DNA from: Bacteroidales bacterium Phil12
Lineage (GTDB): Bacteria; Bacteroidota; Bacteroidia; Bacteroidales; P3
Assembly: GCA_002633275.1 (NCBI GenBank)
Contig: NWBO01000152.1
Location: 32,726-96,725 of the forward strand
Direction of reading: 5' to 3'
Length of the DNA stretch: 64,000 nucleotides
The translations under genes and the position numbers were made by a program. The notes beneath the pieces were generated by a model. It saw nothing but the letters and a program-made list of their open reading frames with translations, did not search any database and was not told the origin of the DNA. This document shows, one piece after another, positions 1 to 9,321 of the stretch (position 1 is the stretch's first letter; every line of letters begins with the position of its first letter).

Positions 1-475
1 CAGAAAATTTGCCAAGTACGAAATCGATTTGTTCGCCTTTATGAAAATCGCTACCGATACCGCAGCGCATACGGTTGAATGTGGAAGTGTTTATCAGTTC
101 TATGATATTCTTCAAACCATTATGGCCTCCGTCCGAACCTTTTAGTCTTAACCTTAAAGTACCAAATGGCAATGCAAGGTCATCGACAATTATCAACATA
201 TTTTCAAGCGATATGTTTTCCTTATCCAACCAATAACGAACAGCCTTACCGCTAAGGTTCATATACGTTGTAGGTTTGATTATTATCAATTGGCGTCCCA
301 TAAGTTTGGCTTCACATTTGAAAGCATATCTGTCTGAAATGAATTTATAATTTTGATTGTTCTTTTCATTAATCTGCTTTACCAATTCATCGACAACCAT
401 ATAACCGATATTGTGTCGTGTATTATCGTACTCCTTATCGGGATTTCCCAAACCGACAATAAGATATTTATTCAT
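1..475 (-). CDS. pth: Peptidyl-tRNA hydrolase, C-terminus cut by window edge
   Basis: Releases tRNA from prematurely dropped peptidyl-tRNAs in the cytoplasm. The minus strand reads [16 protein letters not shown] from an ATG at 475, with the family GLGNP start (Asn11), the catalytic His21 in NTRHNIG, the TYMNLSG segment and the VDDLALPFG segment with its acidic residue. About 158 codons are present, so roughly the last 30 residues lie off the window. It follows rplY on the same strand after a 243-bp gap that holds a TGTTWAACA repeat; rplY followed by pth is a usual Bacteroidetes order. The family call is firm; the C-terminus cannot be assessed. Confidence 0.95.
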   Translation of the reverse strand, partial: MNKYLIVGLGNPDKEYDNTRHNIGYMVVDELVKQINEKNNQNYKFISDRYAFKCEAKLMGRQLIIIKPTTYMNLSGKAVRYWLDKENISLENMLIIVDDLALPFGTLRLRLKGSDGGHNGLKNIIELINTSTFNRMRCGIGSDFHKGEQIDFVLGKFS

Positions 476-560
476 ATCAATTACTTTTTCTTTTTTGAAT
501 ATTCTTAAAAATTTTAACATCTCAGCAAACAATTCTCACGAGCGTCAAAACATTTTTCTA

Positions 561-610
561 ATGTTAAACATCATTGCAGCGATGTTTAACACTAATTTAC
601 TCGTTTCACT
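561..610. repeat. TGTTWAACA 21-bp-period repeat, locus 1
   Basis: GTTAAACAT starts at 563 and GTTTAACAC at 584, exactly 21 bp apart. A degenerate GTTTCAC follows at 603. The stretch lies between the rplY stop and the pth start. It is one of nine intergenic loci of this family in the window. Confidence 0.7.
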
Positions 611-718
611 AATTAATTTTATGAAAACACTCCTAAATAAATAACAGGCTGTAATTGTTGCAGCCTGTTATCTTGATGTAAAAGAATGTTGAAATATTGA
701 TTATTTCTTTCTTTTCTA

Positions 719-1318
719 TTATTCAGCAGCAGGAGTTTCTGCTTCTGAGTCTGCACCTGCGTTACGAGCAGCATTACGAGTAGAATTAACCGTTACCACA
801 ACCGAAGATTTAACTTCCATAACCTCCACATCAGGAATATTGATTTCATTAACCTTGATGCCTTGTGCTATGTTCAATTTGCTAATATCCAAAACAACTT
901 CTTGTGGTATTGCGTTAGGAATTCCGCAAAGACGGATTTTTCTAATCTTGATTTGTAATTTACCACCTTGCAATACGCCGGGAGCAGTACCCGTTGTTTT
1001 TACAGGAACAGCGATTGTGATAGGTTTATCATCAAAAATTCTCAAAAAGTCTGCGTGTAAAACCTCATCAGATACCGGGTGATACTGAATATCCTGCAAG
1101 ATAGCCATTGTCTTATTACCATCAATATTCAATTCAACGTAATGAGTTTCCGGTGTGAATAACAATGCTTTGAAGTCTTTTGAAGGAACTGCGAATATTT
1201 GTTGTTCTTCTTTTCCGCCATAAAGGACACATGGAACCATGTTTTCTCTTCTCAAAGCCTTAGCATCTTTTTTCCCTACGTTCTTTCTTGAAGAACCGCT
1301 CATTGATACTGTTTTCAT
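719..1318 (-). CDS. rplY: 50S ribosomal protein L25 (CTC form)
   Basis: Ribosomal protein that binds 5S rRNA. The 199-residue product has an N-terminal L25 beta-barrel domain (about 1-95, with VPCVLYGGKEEQ and HADFLRIF) and the longer TL5/CTC-type C-terminal domain (about 100-180), followed by a short Ala/Glu-rich tail. This two-domain form is the one found in Bacteroidetes. It begins at an ATG at 1318, 79 bp after the prs stop, and has its own good promoter overlapping the prs 3' end, so it can be expressed separately from prs. pth follows downstream. Confidence 0.95.
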   Translation of the reverse strand: MKTVSMSGSSRKNVGKKDAKALRRENMVPCVLYGGKEEQQIFAVPSKDFKALLFTPETHYVELNIDGNKTMAILQDIQYHPVSDEVLHADFLRIFDDKPITIAVPVKTTGTAPGVLQGGKLQIKIRKIRLCGIPNAIPQEVVLDISKLNIAQGIKVNEINIPDVEVMEVKSSVVVTVNSTRNAARNAGADSEAETPAAE

Positions 1319-1362
1319 TTTGAAATGTTTTTTTTATTATTAATGTATTATAAAAAGTTTTG

Positions 1363-1393
1363 CAAAATTACGTCTTTTTTCCGAACTGACAAA
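1363..1393 (-). promoter_or_regulatory. Bacteroidetes-type promoter for rplY
   Basis: On the minus strand TTTG (1390-1393) is followed after 19 bp by TAATTTTG (1363-1370), matching the -33/-7 consensus TTTG-N19-TAnnTTTG. It sits immediately after the prs stop and about 45 bp before the rplY start. Confidence 0.7.
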
Positions 1394-1397
1394 ATCC

Positions 1398-2381
1398 TTA
1401 GAACTTAGTCTGTACGCCCACTTGTGCAACCGCTTGTTCGTAAAGGTTGGCAATACTCTCCGAATTTTGAACTCTGCGTATTGCTTCTGCACATATAGGA
1501 GCAATGGACAAGACCTTAATTTTCTTGCTTTCTCTTTTCAAAGGAATAGTGTCTGTTACTATTAATTCTTCTATTGAAGAGTTTTCTATCTTTTCGATTG
1601 CTTCTCCCGACAAAACAGGGTGTGTAATCATTGCCTTTACACTGTTTGCACCGCTTTCTTTGATTAATTTAGCGGCATTGCAAAGCGTTCCACCCGTGTC
1701 AATAATATCATCAACCAAAATAACATCTTTGCCTTTGACATCACCTATCAACTGCATGGATCCTATTTCGTTTGGACGAGAACGTTGTTTGTGGCACATC
1801 ACAAAGCCTGTACCCAAAATCTTTGAATAAGTTGAAGCACGTTTTGTTCCACCTGCATCAGGAGATGCTATAAGAACATTTTCCACATTACTGTACAATC
1901 CTCTTAAATAAGGAATAAATACGCTGGAAGCCAACAAGTGATCCACAGGAATATTGAAAAATCCTTGTATCTGGTCTGCGTGCAAATCTATTGTAATAAC
2001 ACGATTAACACCTGCTGCTTGCAACAAATCAGCCATAAGTTTCGCTGCTATTGGAACTCTTGGCTTGTCTTTTCTATCTTGACGTGCAAATCCGAAATAA
2101 GGTATGACGGCAACAATTCTACGTGCAGAAGCACGTTTTGCAGCATCAACCATCATCAATAACTCCATTATATTATCGGTTGGAGCGAAAGTAGATTGAA
2201 TGATAAAAACGTTTGCACCTCTTACTGTTTGTTCCAAAGAAGGCTGAAATTCTCCGTCTGCATACTGCAAACATATAGATTCTCCAAGAGGCTTTCCATA
2301 ACTTGCCGCAATCTTCTCTGCTAAATATCTACTTGCACGACAAGAAAATATTACTGAGTTATCTTTCTCTAATTCTGACAT
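1398..2381 (-). CDS. prs: Ribose-phosphate pyrophosphokinase (PRPP synthetase)
   Basis: Makes PRPP from ribose 5-phosphate and ATP, feeding purine, pyrimidine, His, Trp and NAD synthesis. The 327-residue protein has the N-terminal PRTase-like domain with IPYFGFARQDRKDKPR, the metal/ATP region with IDLHADQIQGFF, and the PRPP-binding loop VDDIIDTGGTL at about residues 220-230. It is slightly longer than the usual 310-315 residues. A minus-strand TAATTTTG (2425-2432) upstream is a good -7 element. nadC and purM, whose substrates depend on PRPP, are elsewhere in the window but not in the same transcript. Confidence 0.96.
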   Translation of the reverse strand: MSELEKDNSVIFSCRASRYLAEKIAASYGKPLGESICLQYADGEFQPSLEQTVRGANVFIIQSTFAPTDNIMELLMMVDAAKRASARRIVAVIPYFGFARQDRKDKPRVPIAAKLMADLLQAAGVNRVITIDLHADQIQGFFNIPVDHLLASSVFIPYLRGLYSNVENVLIASPDAGGTKRASTYSKILGTGFVMCHKQRSRPNEIGSMQLIGDVKGKDVILVDDIIDTGGTLCNAAKLIKESGANSVKAMITHPVLSGEAIEKIENSSIEELIVTDTIPLKRESKKIKVLSIAPICAEAIRRVQNSESIANLYEQAVAQVGVQTKF

Positions 2382-2424
2382 TTTTTAATACATTTTGTGT
2401 GTTATTCCCAAAACTTTCAAGTTG

Positions 2425-2432
2425 CAAAATTA
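2425..2432 (-). promoter_or_regulatory. -7 element for prs
   Basis: The minus strand reads TAATTTTG about 45 bp upstream of the prs ATG. The expected TTTG about 19 bp further upstream is weak here (near 2451-2455). Confidence 0.5.
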
Positions 2433-2473
2433 CATTTTTTTTACCAATTCAGAAAATTTTTTCAAAAAAATGC

Positions 2474-2502
2474 TTGCATATTAAAAAAAAGTCGTAATTT
2501 TG
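2474..2502 (+). promoter_or_regulatory. Promoter for tRNA-Leu
   Basis: TTG at 2474-2476 is followed after 18 bp by TAATTTTG at 2495-2502, the Bacteroidetes -33/-7 pair. It ends 26 bp before the first base of the tRNA. Confidence 0.65.
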
Positions 2503-2528
2503 CACTCGGAAATCAGATGAACAAATGA

Positions 2529-2612
2529 GCTTCTGTGGTGGAATTGGTAGACACGCTAGACTCAAAATCTGGTGCGAGCAATCGCTTAAGGGTTCAAGTC
2601 CCTTCAGAAGTA
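2529..2612 (+). tRNA. tRNA-Leu (anticodon CAA)
   Basis: The sequence folds as a class II tRNA. The acceptor arm GCTTCTG pairs with CAGAAGT, including a terminal G-U pair, and A2612 is the discriminator. The D arm contains TGGTAGACAC, and the anticodon loop CTCAAAA gives anticodon CAA, which reads TTG leucine codons. A long variable arm (GGTGCGAGCAATCGC) precedes the T arm with GGTTCAAGTCC. CCA is not encoded. A strong terminator follows directly. Confidence 0.95.
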
Positions 2613-2615
2613 CTT

Positions 2616-2642
2616 AAAGAGGTAAGTTAAATTTACCTCTTT
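2616..2642 (+). terminator. Rho-independent terminator of tRNA-Leu
   Basis: AAAGAGGTAA (2616-2625) pairs perfectly with TTACCTCTTT (2633-2642) around a 7-nt loop, and a T-rich run (tttcttttt) follows. Confidence 0.85.
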
Positions 2643-2957
2643 TCTTTTTGTCGTTTTCGTAAGGTGTCTTTCTCCTTTAAGGATTAGAAAAAAAGGTGCA
2701 ATAAATCAAATAAAAATATTTCCATTTTTCAACGAAAATATCTTTAATCTCGGTAACCCGAAAATAAATTTCATCTATCAAGAATGCCATTCACGTATTT
2801 ACCATTCGCTTTGTTTTTAATCACAAAACGCAAAAAACAAAAAAATTTTGCCAATTATTTGAATTAATATTTATATCTTTGCAGTTCCTAATAACAAATG
2901 TTATAGTATTTTCAATTCGGTAATAATGTTTTATACATTTACAAAAAATTTACTAAG
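2643..2957 (+). promoter_or_regulatory. Intergenic region with promoter for the M6 protease gene
   Basis: This AT-rich stretch has no convincing ORF. The one clear signal is TATCTTTG at 2874-2881, a -7 match, with TTTG at 2847-2850 (23 bp spacing, slightly long). Transcription would begin about 70 bp before the ATG at 2958. I see no riboswitch-like fold. Confidence 0.5.
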
Positions 2958-5900
2958 ATGAAAAAGATTTTAATAACACTATTGCTTTGTTTTATCGGTA
3001 TAGGAGTGTCTTTGGCTGATGTTGCCAACCCAAAACCAACAAATGTAAAACAATCCGATGGAACGACATTAACCATTACCACTCACGGTGATGAAAGAGT
3101 TCATTGGTACAGAACTATCGATGAATATACCGTTATGATTAATGATGACAACGATTTTGTTTATGCCATTAGTGATGGCGTAGGCGGAATGAAATGTTCA
3201 AACATCATTGCCCACAATCCAAACGAGCGTTCGGCGGCGGAAGAAAATTTTCTTTTAAGTTTGAAAAAGCGTATGTTTTATTCCTCTGACCAAGTCAGCA
3301 TTATGACCCAGTACGACAAGGCTCTTAATGATTTTAATAAAAACAGCGTCAAACTTAAAGCCAACAGCGACGGCGTTGAAGAGTTTAAACTTATCGTAAT
3401 CCTTATGTCTTTCAAAGATGTGGTCTTCTCCACTCCTAAGGAAGACATTGACGCTTTGTTTAACCAAGTAGGTTATTCTGCTAACGGCCACCCGGGTTCT
3501 GTTCATGACTATTTCCACGCATCTTCAAATGGAAAACTAAATGTTATCTCCACCGTTATCGGCCCTTATGTAGCGGACAGCAACCTTGCCTATTATGGAG
3601 GTTCCCACACTTCCGGCTCTTATTATTATGGTGCAAGGGCATTGCTTAGAGAAGGACTTTTACAAGCCAACGACGATATTGATTTTTCACAATATACCAA
3701 TGGAGAAGGTAACGAAGTCTCTTGTATCTATATGATTTATGCAGGCTATCCTCAATCCGCCAACCCTAATCACCCCGAATTAATTTGGCCTCACCAAGGC
3801 TATATGTACCCTTCTATGACTCTTGACGGAGTAACCATACAAAAATATAGTTGTTCTTCCGAATATCCTGGAACATACAACAATCCGTCTCCGCTTGTTA
3901 TAGGCACTATATGCCACGAGTTTTCCCATGCTTTGGGACAGCCCGACTATTATGATACAGACTACGAACTTAACGGTCAAGCCTTTCACCCTGGTGAGTG
4001 GGATATTATGGCAAGTGGCAATTACAACGGCAATGGTATGTATCCTCCTTTGTGGCATGCTATGGAAAGAAATGTCAGAGGCTACGTTGATATTGAGGAA
4101 GCAAACGTTGATAATGATTACACTCTTGAAGATTTAAGCGTATCGGGAAAAGCATTGCGATTGTCTTATGATAATTCCTTGGATTGGAATCTTTCAAAAG
4201 AGTATTTCATATTGGAGAATCGTCGTACAACAGGTTTCGATTACTACTTACCCGGCAACGGTATGTTAATTTTCAAAGTGGATAGAAATCCGGAAGGTTG
4301 GTCGTCCAATTGTGCCAACTGTAATACGTCTCGCTTAGGCTTTCAATTGGTAACGGCAGACAATTCTCATTCGGAATATTATTATTCCGAAGCACAAACT
4401 TTCCCGGGAACTACCAACAAACGTTCTTTCACAGACAACACCACTCCGTCTTCCAAATCTTTTGACAATTACAATCTAAACAAACCTTTGTATCGCATAA
4501 CAGAAAACAAGACTACTGGCAACATTACTTTCCATGTCGGCGACACGACAAACTTCGTTGATATTTACAACACCGATATTGCATACAAAAACGACACAAT
4601 AACTGCCGCTGCAAGCGTTAAAGCAAACAATCTCTCTATTATTGAAAAAGGTGTATTGTACGATTTGAACAATATTCCAAATAGCAACTCCACAAAAATA
4701 ATAGATAACACATCTTCCACAACCACAATAGGTGTAAATTTGACAGGCTTATCGGCAAACGAAACATATTTCATTCGTCCTTATGTAAAAACAGCCACAA
4801 ATATTTCTTACGGAGAAAGTATAAGAATAAAAGTCCCTTGTCCATCTGTAAGTGTCTTTCCTTTTGTTGAGGACTTTTCAAACGGCATCAGTGATTGTTG
4901 GAGCGAAGAGAACAAAATCTATAAAAACACTAACTGGGATACTAATTCCGATGGTGAGGCACACATCTCTACGGACTACGTTATGGTAAATAATTATGGT
5001 GCTGTCAAGCCGGAGATAACTTTGATTACTCCTGCTTTGAATACCGAAGTATTGGACGAGCCTATCCTTGTATTCGACCATTATCAAAAACCTATCAACA
5101 GCGTTAGCGATAACCTTATAGTTTATTACAAAACATCTTTGGAAAGTTCTTGGCAATTGCTGAAAGACTTCAACTCTGCAAATATTTCAACATGGGCAAC
5201 CGACACAATAACATTACCTGTAAAAAGCAATACGTTATATATAGGTTTCAAAGCCTCATTGCGTGGTAAAGACGGAGTATATTTAGATAATGTTACCATA
5301 ACTGACAAGAAAGTAAATTCTTGGCCTGTTGTAACCTTTGAAGGAATTGAGAATATAACAGATGTAAGTGCAACATTCAAGGCAAATGTTTTTCAAAGCG
5401 GATACACTGATTTGATAAATAAAGGCTTTGTTTTGAGTACCAATAACAGCGAACCGACTATTAACGATATTGTTGTTTCAACCAACAATTCTTCTATTGG
5501 AGAATTTGAACTAACCACAAACGACTTGCAAAGTTCATCATTATATTACGTTCGTGCTTTTGCACAAAACCAAGGTATGATTTCTTATTCCGATGTTATG
5601 ACTTTTGCAACAAGATGTCCAAAGGTTAGCAATTTTCCTTATTCTGCCGATATGACTTCGACAGACACTTTATGTTTTGAACTTGTTGGCGACAAACTTA
5701 TTCTTCCTATCTTCGATTTTTCCAATCAAGACAGCCTTTCTGTTATTTACAAAACAACAAAGAATACCACCAATGCCGACAACCATAATATATCTTTATA
5801 TTACCGTAACGGTGTTGAGGGCGATTGGGAACTTATCTCCACCAATCCTGCACAAGACAATGAAACAATAACTATCGCCATTCCTACTCTAAATCACCAA

Positions 5901-7112
5901 AACGACAACTCTTATCTTGCGTTCGAGGGGTTAAAAATTTCTACCGGCGAATACAATCTTAGCGACTTAATAATAAAAGCCGTATTGCAAGTACCTATCG
6001 TTGAAACCGACACGGCTTATCTTTCGGATTACAACAAGATATTTGCGCAGGGTAATGTTATAAGCCAAAGCATGAGCGAAGTAACCGAACGTGGTTTTGT
6101 ATATTCCAAAACTAACAGCGAACCGACTACCGACGATAGCAAAATTTTAGCGGGTTCGGGCGAAGGTGTTTTCAATGCGACTATAAACAATTTGGATACT
6201 TTGACAACATACTATGTCCGCAGTTTTGCAACCAATAACTACGGTACAACATACGGCAAAACATTCAAAATAACTACGCCATTCATTCCTATTTACAACA
6301 ACACTATTTCTTCCGACCAACACTTATGTGCGGGCAGCGTGGCTTCCAACCTTATAGGCACAACGCCAACAGGTGGTAACGGCTCTTACACCTACTTATG
6401 GATAACTTCAACCGATAGCATCAATTGGACACCATGTGATGAGGGCAGCACAAATGACAATGATTGGTACGCTCCACAACAAAAATTCGTTACCACTTAT
6501 TACAAACGTGTCGTTTATTCTTATGTTTCTATCGACACATCTAACACCGTTACAATTAAAGTTGATGCTGCCTCAAAGGGCGGTAATGTCTTCGCTCTTC
6601 AAGATAATGTAAGACAAAACGAAGAAGCAAGATTTCAACTTCGTGCTTATGTCGGAGATATTATGTATTGGGAGCGTCTTCGTCCGGGTTATGATTGGCA
6701 AGAAATAGAAAACTCTGCCGATATGATATATTTAAGCGATTATCCCGAAGATATGGGCGAATATTCCTACCGTGCCATTGTTCAGAGCGGAACTTGTAAT
6801 GCTGTTATTTCGGGAGAAGGAAAGGTAAATGTCTTACAAGGTGTGGGGCTTGAATATATTGATAACGAAATAACGTTGAGTTTAACTCCAAATCCTGCAA
6901 AGGACATCGTTTATCTGACAACAAATTTTGAGACAGACAAAGTAAATATAACCGTAACGGATTCAAAAGGCGTAAAAGTTATATACCAAAACGTTCCTTT
7001 ACATAAAGGCAAAAATGCTTTGTCCGTTGATACCCTTAATGAGGGCACATATATCATCACCATACAAAACGAAAACATTCACATAAACACGAAACTCGTA
7101 ATTTCAAAATAA
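2958..7112 (+). CDS. Large secreted M6-family metalloprotease with T9SS sorting domain
   Basis: Probably a secreted zinc endopeptidase displayed on, or released from, the cell surface by the type IX system. The 1384-residue product starts with a clear signal peptide (MKKILITLLLCFIGIGVSLA). An immune-inhibitor-A/M6 catalytic domain follows, with the zinc motif CHEFSHALGQPDYYD near residues 318-332. Then come several beta-sandwich or fibronectin-like modules with recurring GFVYS/GFVLS and YYVRSFA signatures (about 545-620, 780-870, 1000-1090), and an Ig-like segment. The last ~75 residues (LSLTPNPAKDIVYL to NTKLVISK) are a type A T9SS sorting domain. The stop codon abuts the nadC ATG, so both are probably co-transcribed. 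The substrate is unknown. Confidence 0.9.
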   Translation: MKKILITLLLCFIGIGVSLADVANPKPTNVKQSDGTTLTITTHGDERVHWYRTIDEYTVMINDDNDFVYAISDGVGGMKCSNIIAHNPNERSAAEENFLLSLKKRMFYSSDQVSIMTQYDKALNDFNKNSVKLKANSDGVEEFKLIVILMSFKDVVFSTPKEDIDALFNQVGYSANGHPGSVHDYFHASSNGKLNVISTVIGPYVADSNLAYYGGSHTSGSYYYGARALLREGLLQANDDIDFSQYTNGEGNEVSCIYMIYAGYPQSANPNHPELIWPHQGYMYPSMTLDGVTIQKYSCSSEYPGTYNNPSPLVIGTICHEFSHALGQPDYYDTDYELNGQAFHPGEWDIMASGNYNGNGMYPPLWHAMERNVRGYVDIEEANVDNDYTLEDLSVSGKALRLSYDNSLDWNLSKEYFILENRRTTGFDYYLPGNGMLIFKVDRNPEGWSSNCANCNTSRLGFQLVTADNSHSEYYYSEAQTFPGTTNKRSFTDNTTPSSKSFDNYNLNKPLYRITENKTTGNITFHVGDTTNFVDIYNTDIAYKNDTITAAASVKANNLSIIEKGVLYDLNNIPNSNSTKIIDNTSSTTTIGVNLTGLSANETYFIRPYVKTATNISYGESIRIKVPCPSVSVFPFVEDFSNGISDCWSEENKIYKNTNWDTNSDGEAHISTDYVMVNNYGAVKPEITLITPALNTEVLDEPILVFDHYQKPINSVSDNLIVYYKTSLESSWQLLKDFNSANISTWATDTITLPVKSNTLYIGFKASLRGKDGVYLDNVTITDKKVNSWPVVTFEGIENITDVSATFKANVFQSGYTDLINKGFVLSTNNSEPTINDIVVSTNNSSIGEFELTTNDLQSSSLYYVRAFAQNQGMISYSDVMTFATRCPKVSNFPYSADMTSTDTLCFELVGDKLILPIFDFSNQDSLSVIYKTTKNTTNADNHNISLYYRNGVEGDWELISTNPAQDNETITIAIPTLNHQNDNSYLAFEGLKISTGEYNLSDLIIKAVLQVPIVETDTAYLSDYNKIFAQGNVISQSMSEVTERGFVYSKTNSEPTTDDSKILAGSGEGVFNATINNLDTLTTYYVRSFATNNYGTTYGKTFKITTPFIPIYNNTISSDQHLCAGSVASNLIGTTPTGGNGSYTYLWITSTDSINWTPCDEGSTNDNDWYAPQQKFVTTYYKRVVYSYVSIDTSNTVTIKVDAASKGGNVFALQDNVRQNEEARFQLRAYVGDIMYWERLRPGYDWQEIENSADMIYLSDYPEDMGEYSYRAIVQSGTCNAVISGEGKVNVLQGVGLEYIDNEITLSLTPNPAKDIVYLTTNFETDKVNITVTDSKGVKVIYQNVPLHKGKNALSVDTLNEGTYIITIQNENIHINTKLVISK

Positions 7113-7961
7113 ATGAACACAAACCATTTGGAACAACATATCTTAAACGCATTGGAAGAGGATATTCGTCAAGGGGATTTCTCTTCCATTGCCTGCATCG
7201 ACGAAAATGCACAACGAAAAGTCAAACTTATTGCAAAGGACAGCGGCATATTATGCGGTGTAGATGTTTTTTGCAAGGTCTTTGAACTTATGGACAGCAA
7301 AAAAGACATTCAAATACAAAGATTTCTTAACGACGGCACAAATGTCAAAAAAGGCGACATTATACTTAAAATATCAGGCAACGCCCGTAATATCTTGGGA
7401 GCGGAACGTACAGCTCTTAACTACATACAATTAATGAGCGGCATTGCAACAACCACCAACACCTACGTTAAAGAATTGGAGGGAATGCATACTCGTCTTT
7501 TGGACACGCGTAAGACTACTCCCGGTCTTAGAATGTTGGAAAAATATGCTGTTAAAACGGGGGGCGGCGTTAATCATCGTATAGGTCTTTTTGATATGAT
7601 TATGCTAAAAGACAATCATATTGATTTTGCAGGCGGCATCAAACAAGCCATAACCAAGACCAACGAATATTTGAAAGCCAACAACCTTAACCTTAAAATC
7701 GAAATAGAGGTTCGCAACTTCGATGAACTCGGCCAAGTGCTTCAATGCGGCAATGTGGATAGAATAATGCTGGACAATTTCACGCCCGAAGATTTGAGCG
7801 AAGCCGTAAAAATCATTGACGGCAGGTACGAAACCGAAGCAAGCGGCGGAATAAACTTCGCAACACTTAAAACATACGCTCAAAGCAATGTGGATTTTAT
7901 TTCCGTAGGGGCTTTAACACACCATATATCGGCTATGGATATTTCGCTTGTCAGTGATTGA
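7113..7961 (+). CDS. nadC: Nicotinate-nucleotide pyrophosphorylase (quinolinate phosphoribosyltransferase)
   Basis: Converts quinolinate and PRPP to nicotinate mononucleotide with loss of CO2, in de novo NAD synthesis. The 282-residue protein carries the family signatures GAERTALNYIQLMSGIAT, LLDTRKTTPGLR, KTGGGVNHRIGLFD and EASGGIN, including the basic residues that bind quinolinate and PRPP. The ATG follows the M6 protease stop with no gap (TAAATG), so translation is probably coupled. No nadA or nadB is present nearby. A strong hairpin follows the stop codon. Confidence 0.95.
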   Translation: MNTNHLEQHILNALEEDIRQGDFSSIACIDENAQRKVKLIAKDSGILCGVDVFCKVFELMDSKKDIQIQRFLNDGTNVKKGDIILKISGNARNILGAERTALNYIQLMSGIATTTNTYVKELEGMHTRLLDTRKTTPGLRMLEKYAVKTGGGVNHRIGLFDMIMLKDNHIDFAGGIKQAITKTNEYLKANNLNLKIEIEVRNFDELGQVLQCGNVDRIMLDNFTPEDLSEAVKIIDGRYETEASGGINFATLKTYAQSNVDFISVGALTHHISAMDISLVSD

Positions 7962-7965
7962 AAAA

Positions 7966-8003
7966 ACAGTGTCCCACATTGTGAAATTAGTGTGGGACAC
8001 TGT
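7966..8003 (+). terminator. Strong hairpin after nadC
   Basis: ACAGTGTCCCACA (7966-7978) pairs perfectly with TGTGGGACACTGT (7991-8003) around a 12-nt loop. There is no uniform T tract after it on the plus strand, while an A run precedes it, so it may also work on the minus strand. It merges into a TGTTWAACA repeat. Confidence 0.6.
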
Positions 8004-8044
8004 TTCACTAATGTTTAACACTAATTTATTAATGTTTAACACCG
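8001..8044. repeat. TGTTWAACA repeat, locus 2
   Basis: GTTTCAC at 8002 is followed by GTTTAACAC at 8013 and GTTTAACAC at 8034; the last two are exactly 21 bp apart. It lies between the nadC terminator and the YihY gene. Confidence 0.7.
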
Positions 8045-8111
8045 GTTTTGTGAAAACCCCCTTTTGTTTTTTGCTTTACTACAAACGAGTTTTTTTAATA
8101 ATATACATTTA

Positions 8112-9197
8112 ATGGGACATAACTCCTACATCAAAGAAAAGAAGAGTTTTTTTAAAGATAAGAAGTTTCTTTATTGGCGACCTGTAAGACAATGTCTGCA
8201 TACTTCCCGATTGTTGGTTTTGCCGGGCTTTCAGGGAGTGCCGCTGTTCGATGTGCTGTTGTTTTTCGCCAAAGGATTAAAAGCCGGCGTTATAAACCAA
8301 AGGGCGGCTGCCATGTCGTTCCATATTTTTTTATCTTTGTTTCCGCTATTGTTGGCAGGTTTCACGCTTCTGCCTTTCTTTCATTTGGAACATTATATAC
8401 CATTGATTTTGGAAACGTTAAATCAGTTTTTTCCTGACAGCACAAAAGATTTTATTCAAATGACGGTAACCGATTTGCTCAGCACAAAACACAACGGATT
8501 GATGTCCATAGGTTTTATTTCCGCTATTTGGGTTGCTTCTTCCGGATTCAATTCCCTGCTTCTGACATTCAACCAATCCGCTCACACAAACAAAAAAATA
8601 AAGTTCTTCAAACGCCGAACCATTTCCATCCTTATGGTTTTGGGTATGTTTACGGCTGTGATAATCAGTTTTACCCTTATATTCTTTTCCCGAAATCTTA
8701 TATCCTTTTTCATAAATTCGGACATAATCAGCACAAATACGCAATTGTATATATTCAAGGTTGTGAAATGGTCGATAATCGTTTTTTTGATTTATCTCGG
8801 TATGGCGACGATTTATTACACTACACCCGTAAATCGCGAAGGTTACAAATTCTTTTCGGCAGGAGCGACAATGGCAACCATTATGTTTATATTGATGTCG
8901 AACGGCTTTAATTTCTATATATTGCATTTTTCAAGATACAATGCCATGTATGGCTCGATAGGTGCCATAATTATATTTCTTTTGTGGATATACTTAAATT
9001 CGTTCGTATTGATTTTAGGTTTTGAACTCAACGCCTCGATAGCCGAAGCATATCTTGAAGGACACAGCATAAAAAAAACAGCTTCTTCACGAAAGATAAA
9101 AATTTCCCGTACATCGGTCAATATGCTTAACACAAAAAGATTAAAAATTATGTTCAACCGCAGCAGAATGAAAAAAGTGTTTGGAAAAGCGAAATAA
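8112..9197 (+). CDS. YihY/BrkB family integral membrane protein
   Basis: A 361-residue inner-membrane protein of the YihY/virulence factor BrkB family, whose biochemical function is not settled. After a basic cytoplasmic N-terminus (to about 70) come about six membrane segments. The family signatures are AAAMSFHIFLSLFPLLL, GFISAIWVASSGFNSLL and the conserved end segment GSIGAIIIFLLWIYLNSF followed by LGFELNASIAEA. The tail is strongly basic. An in-frame TTG lies at 8064, but the ATG at 8112 gives the more normal start. It converges with the C11 protease gene. Confidence 0.88.
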   Translation: MGHNSYIKEKKSFFKDKKFLYWRPVRQCLHTSRLLVLPGFQGVPLFDVLLFFAKGLKAGVINQRAAAMSFHIFLSLFPLLLAGFTLLPFFHLEHYIPLILETLNQFFPDSTKDFIQMTVTDLLSTKHNGLMSIGFISAIWVASSGFNSLLLTFNQSAHTNKKIKFFKRRTISILMVLGMFTAVIISFTLIFFSRNLISFFINSDIISTNTQLYIFKVVKWSIIVFLIYLGMATIYYTTPVNREGYKFFSAGATMATIMFILMSNGFNFYILHFSRYNAMYGSIGAIIIFLLWIYLNSFVLILGFELNASIAEAYLEGHSIKKTASSRKIKISRTSVNMLNTKRLKIMFNRSRMKKVFGKAK

Positions 9198-9321
9198 ACA
9201 AGCATCGGTTCGCCACGTTAATTGATGGTGGTTATATTATTTGGAGTAGATTTGCAAAACATCGGAGATAAACGTTCCAACTTGATACAAGCATTCCAAT
9301 GTCAGCAGTTTTTCTTTTTTT

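Noticed and set aside
411..644. A 77-codon plus-strand frame over the pth start
   Set aside because: It overlaps pth on the other strand and runs through the TGTTWAACA repeat; no family features.
2643..2957. Riboswitch or small RNA before the M6 protease gene
   Set aside because: Apart from a promoter-like element I could not find paired segments that would support a structured RNA.
8418..8927. A 169-codon minus-strand frame inside the YihY gene
   Set aside because: It is fully contained in a well-supported membrane protein gene on the other strand and has no recognisable motif.
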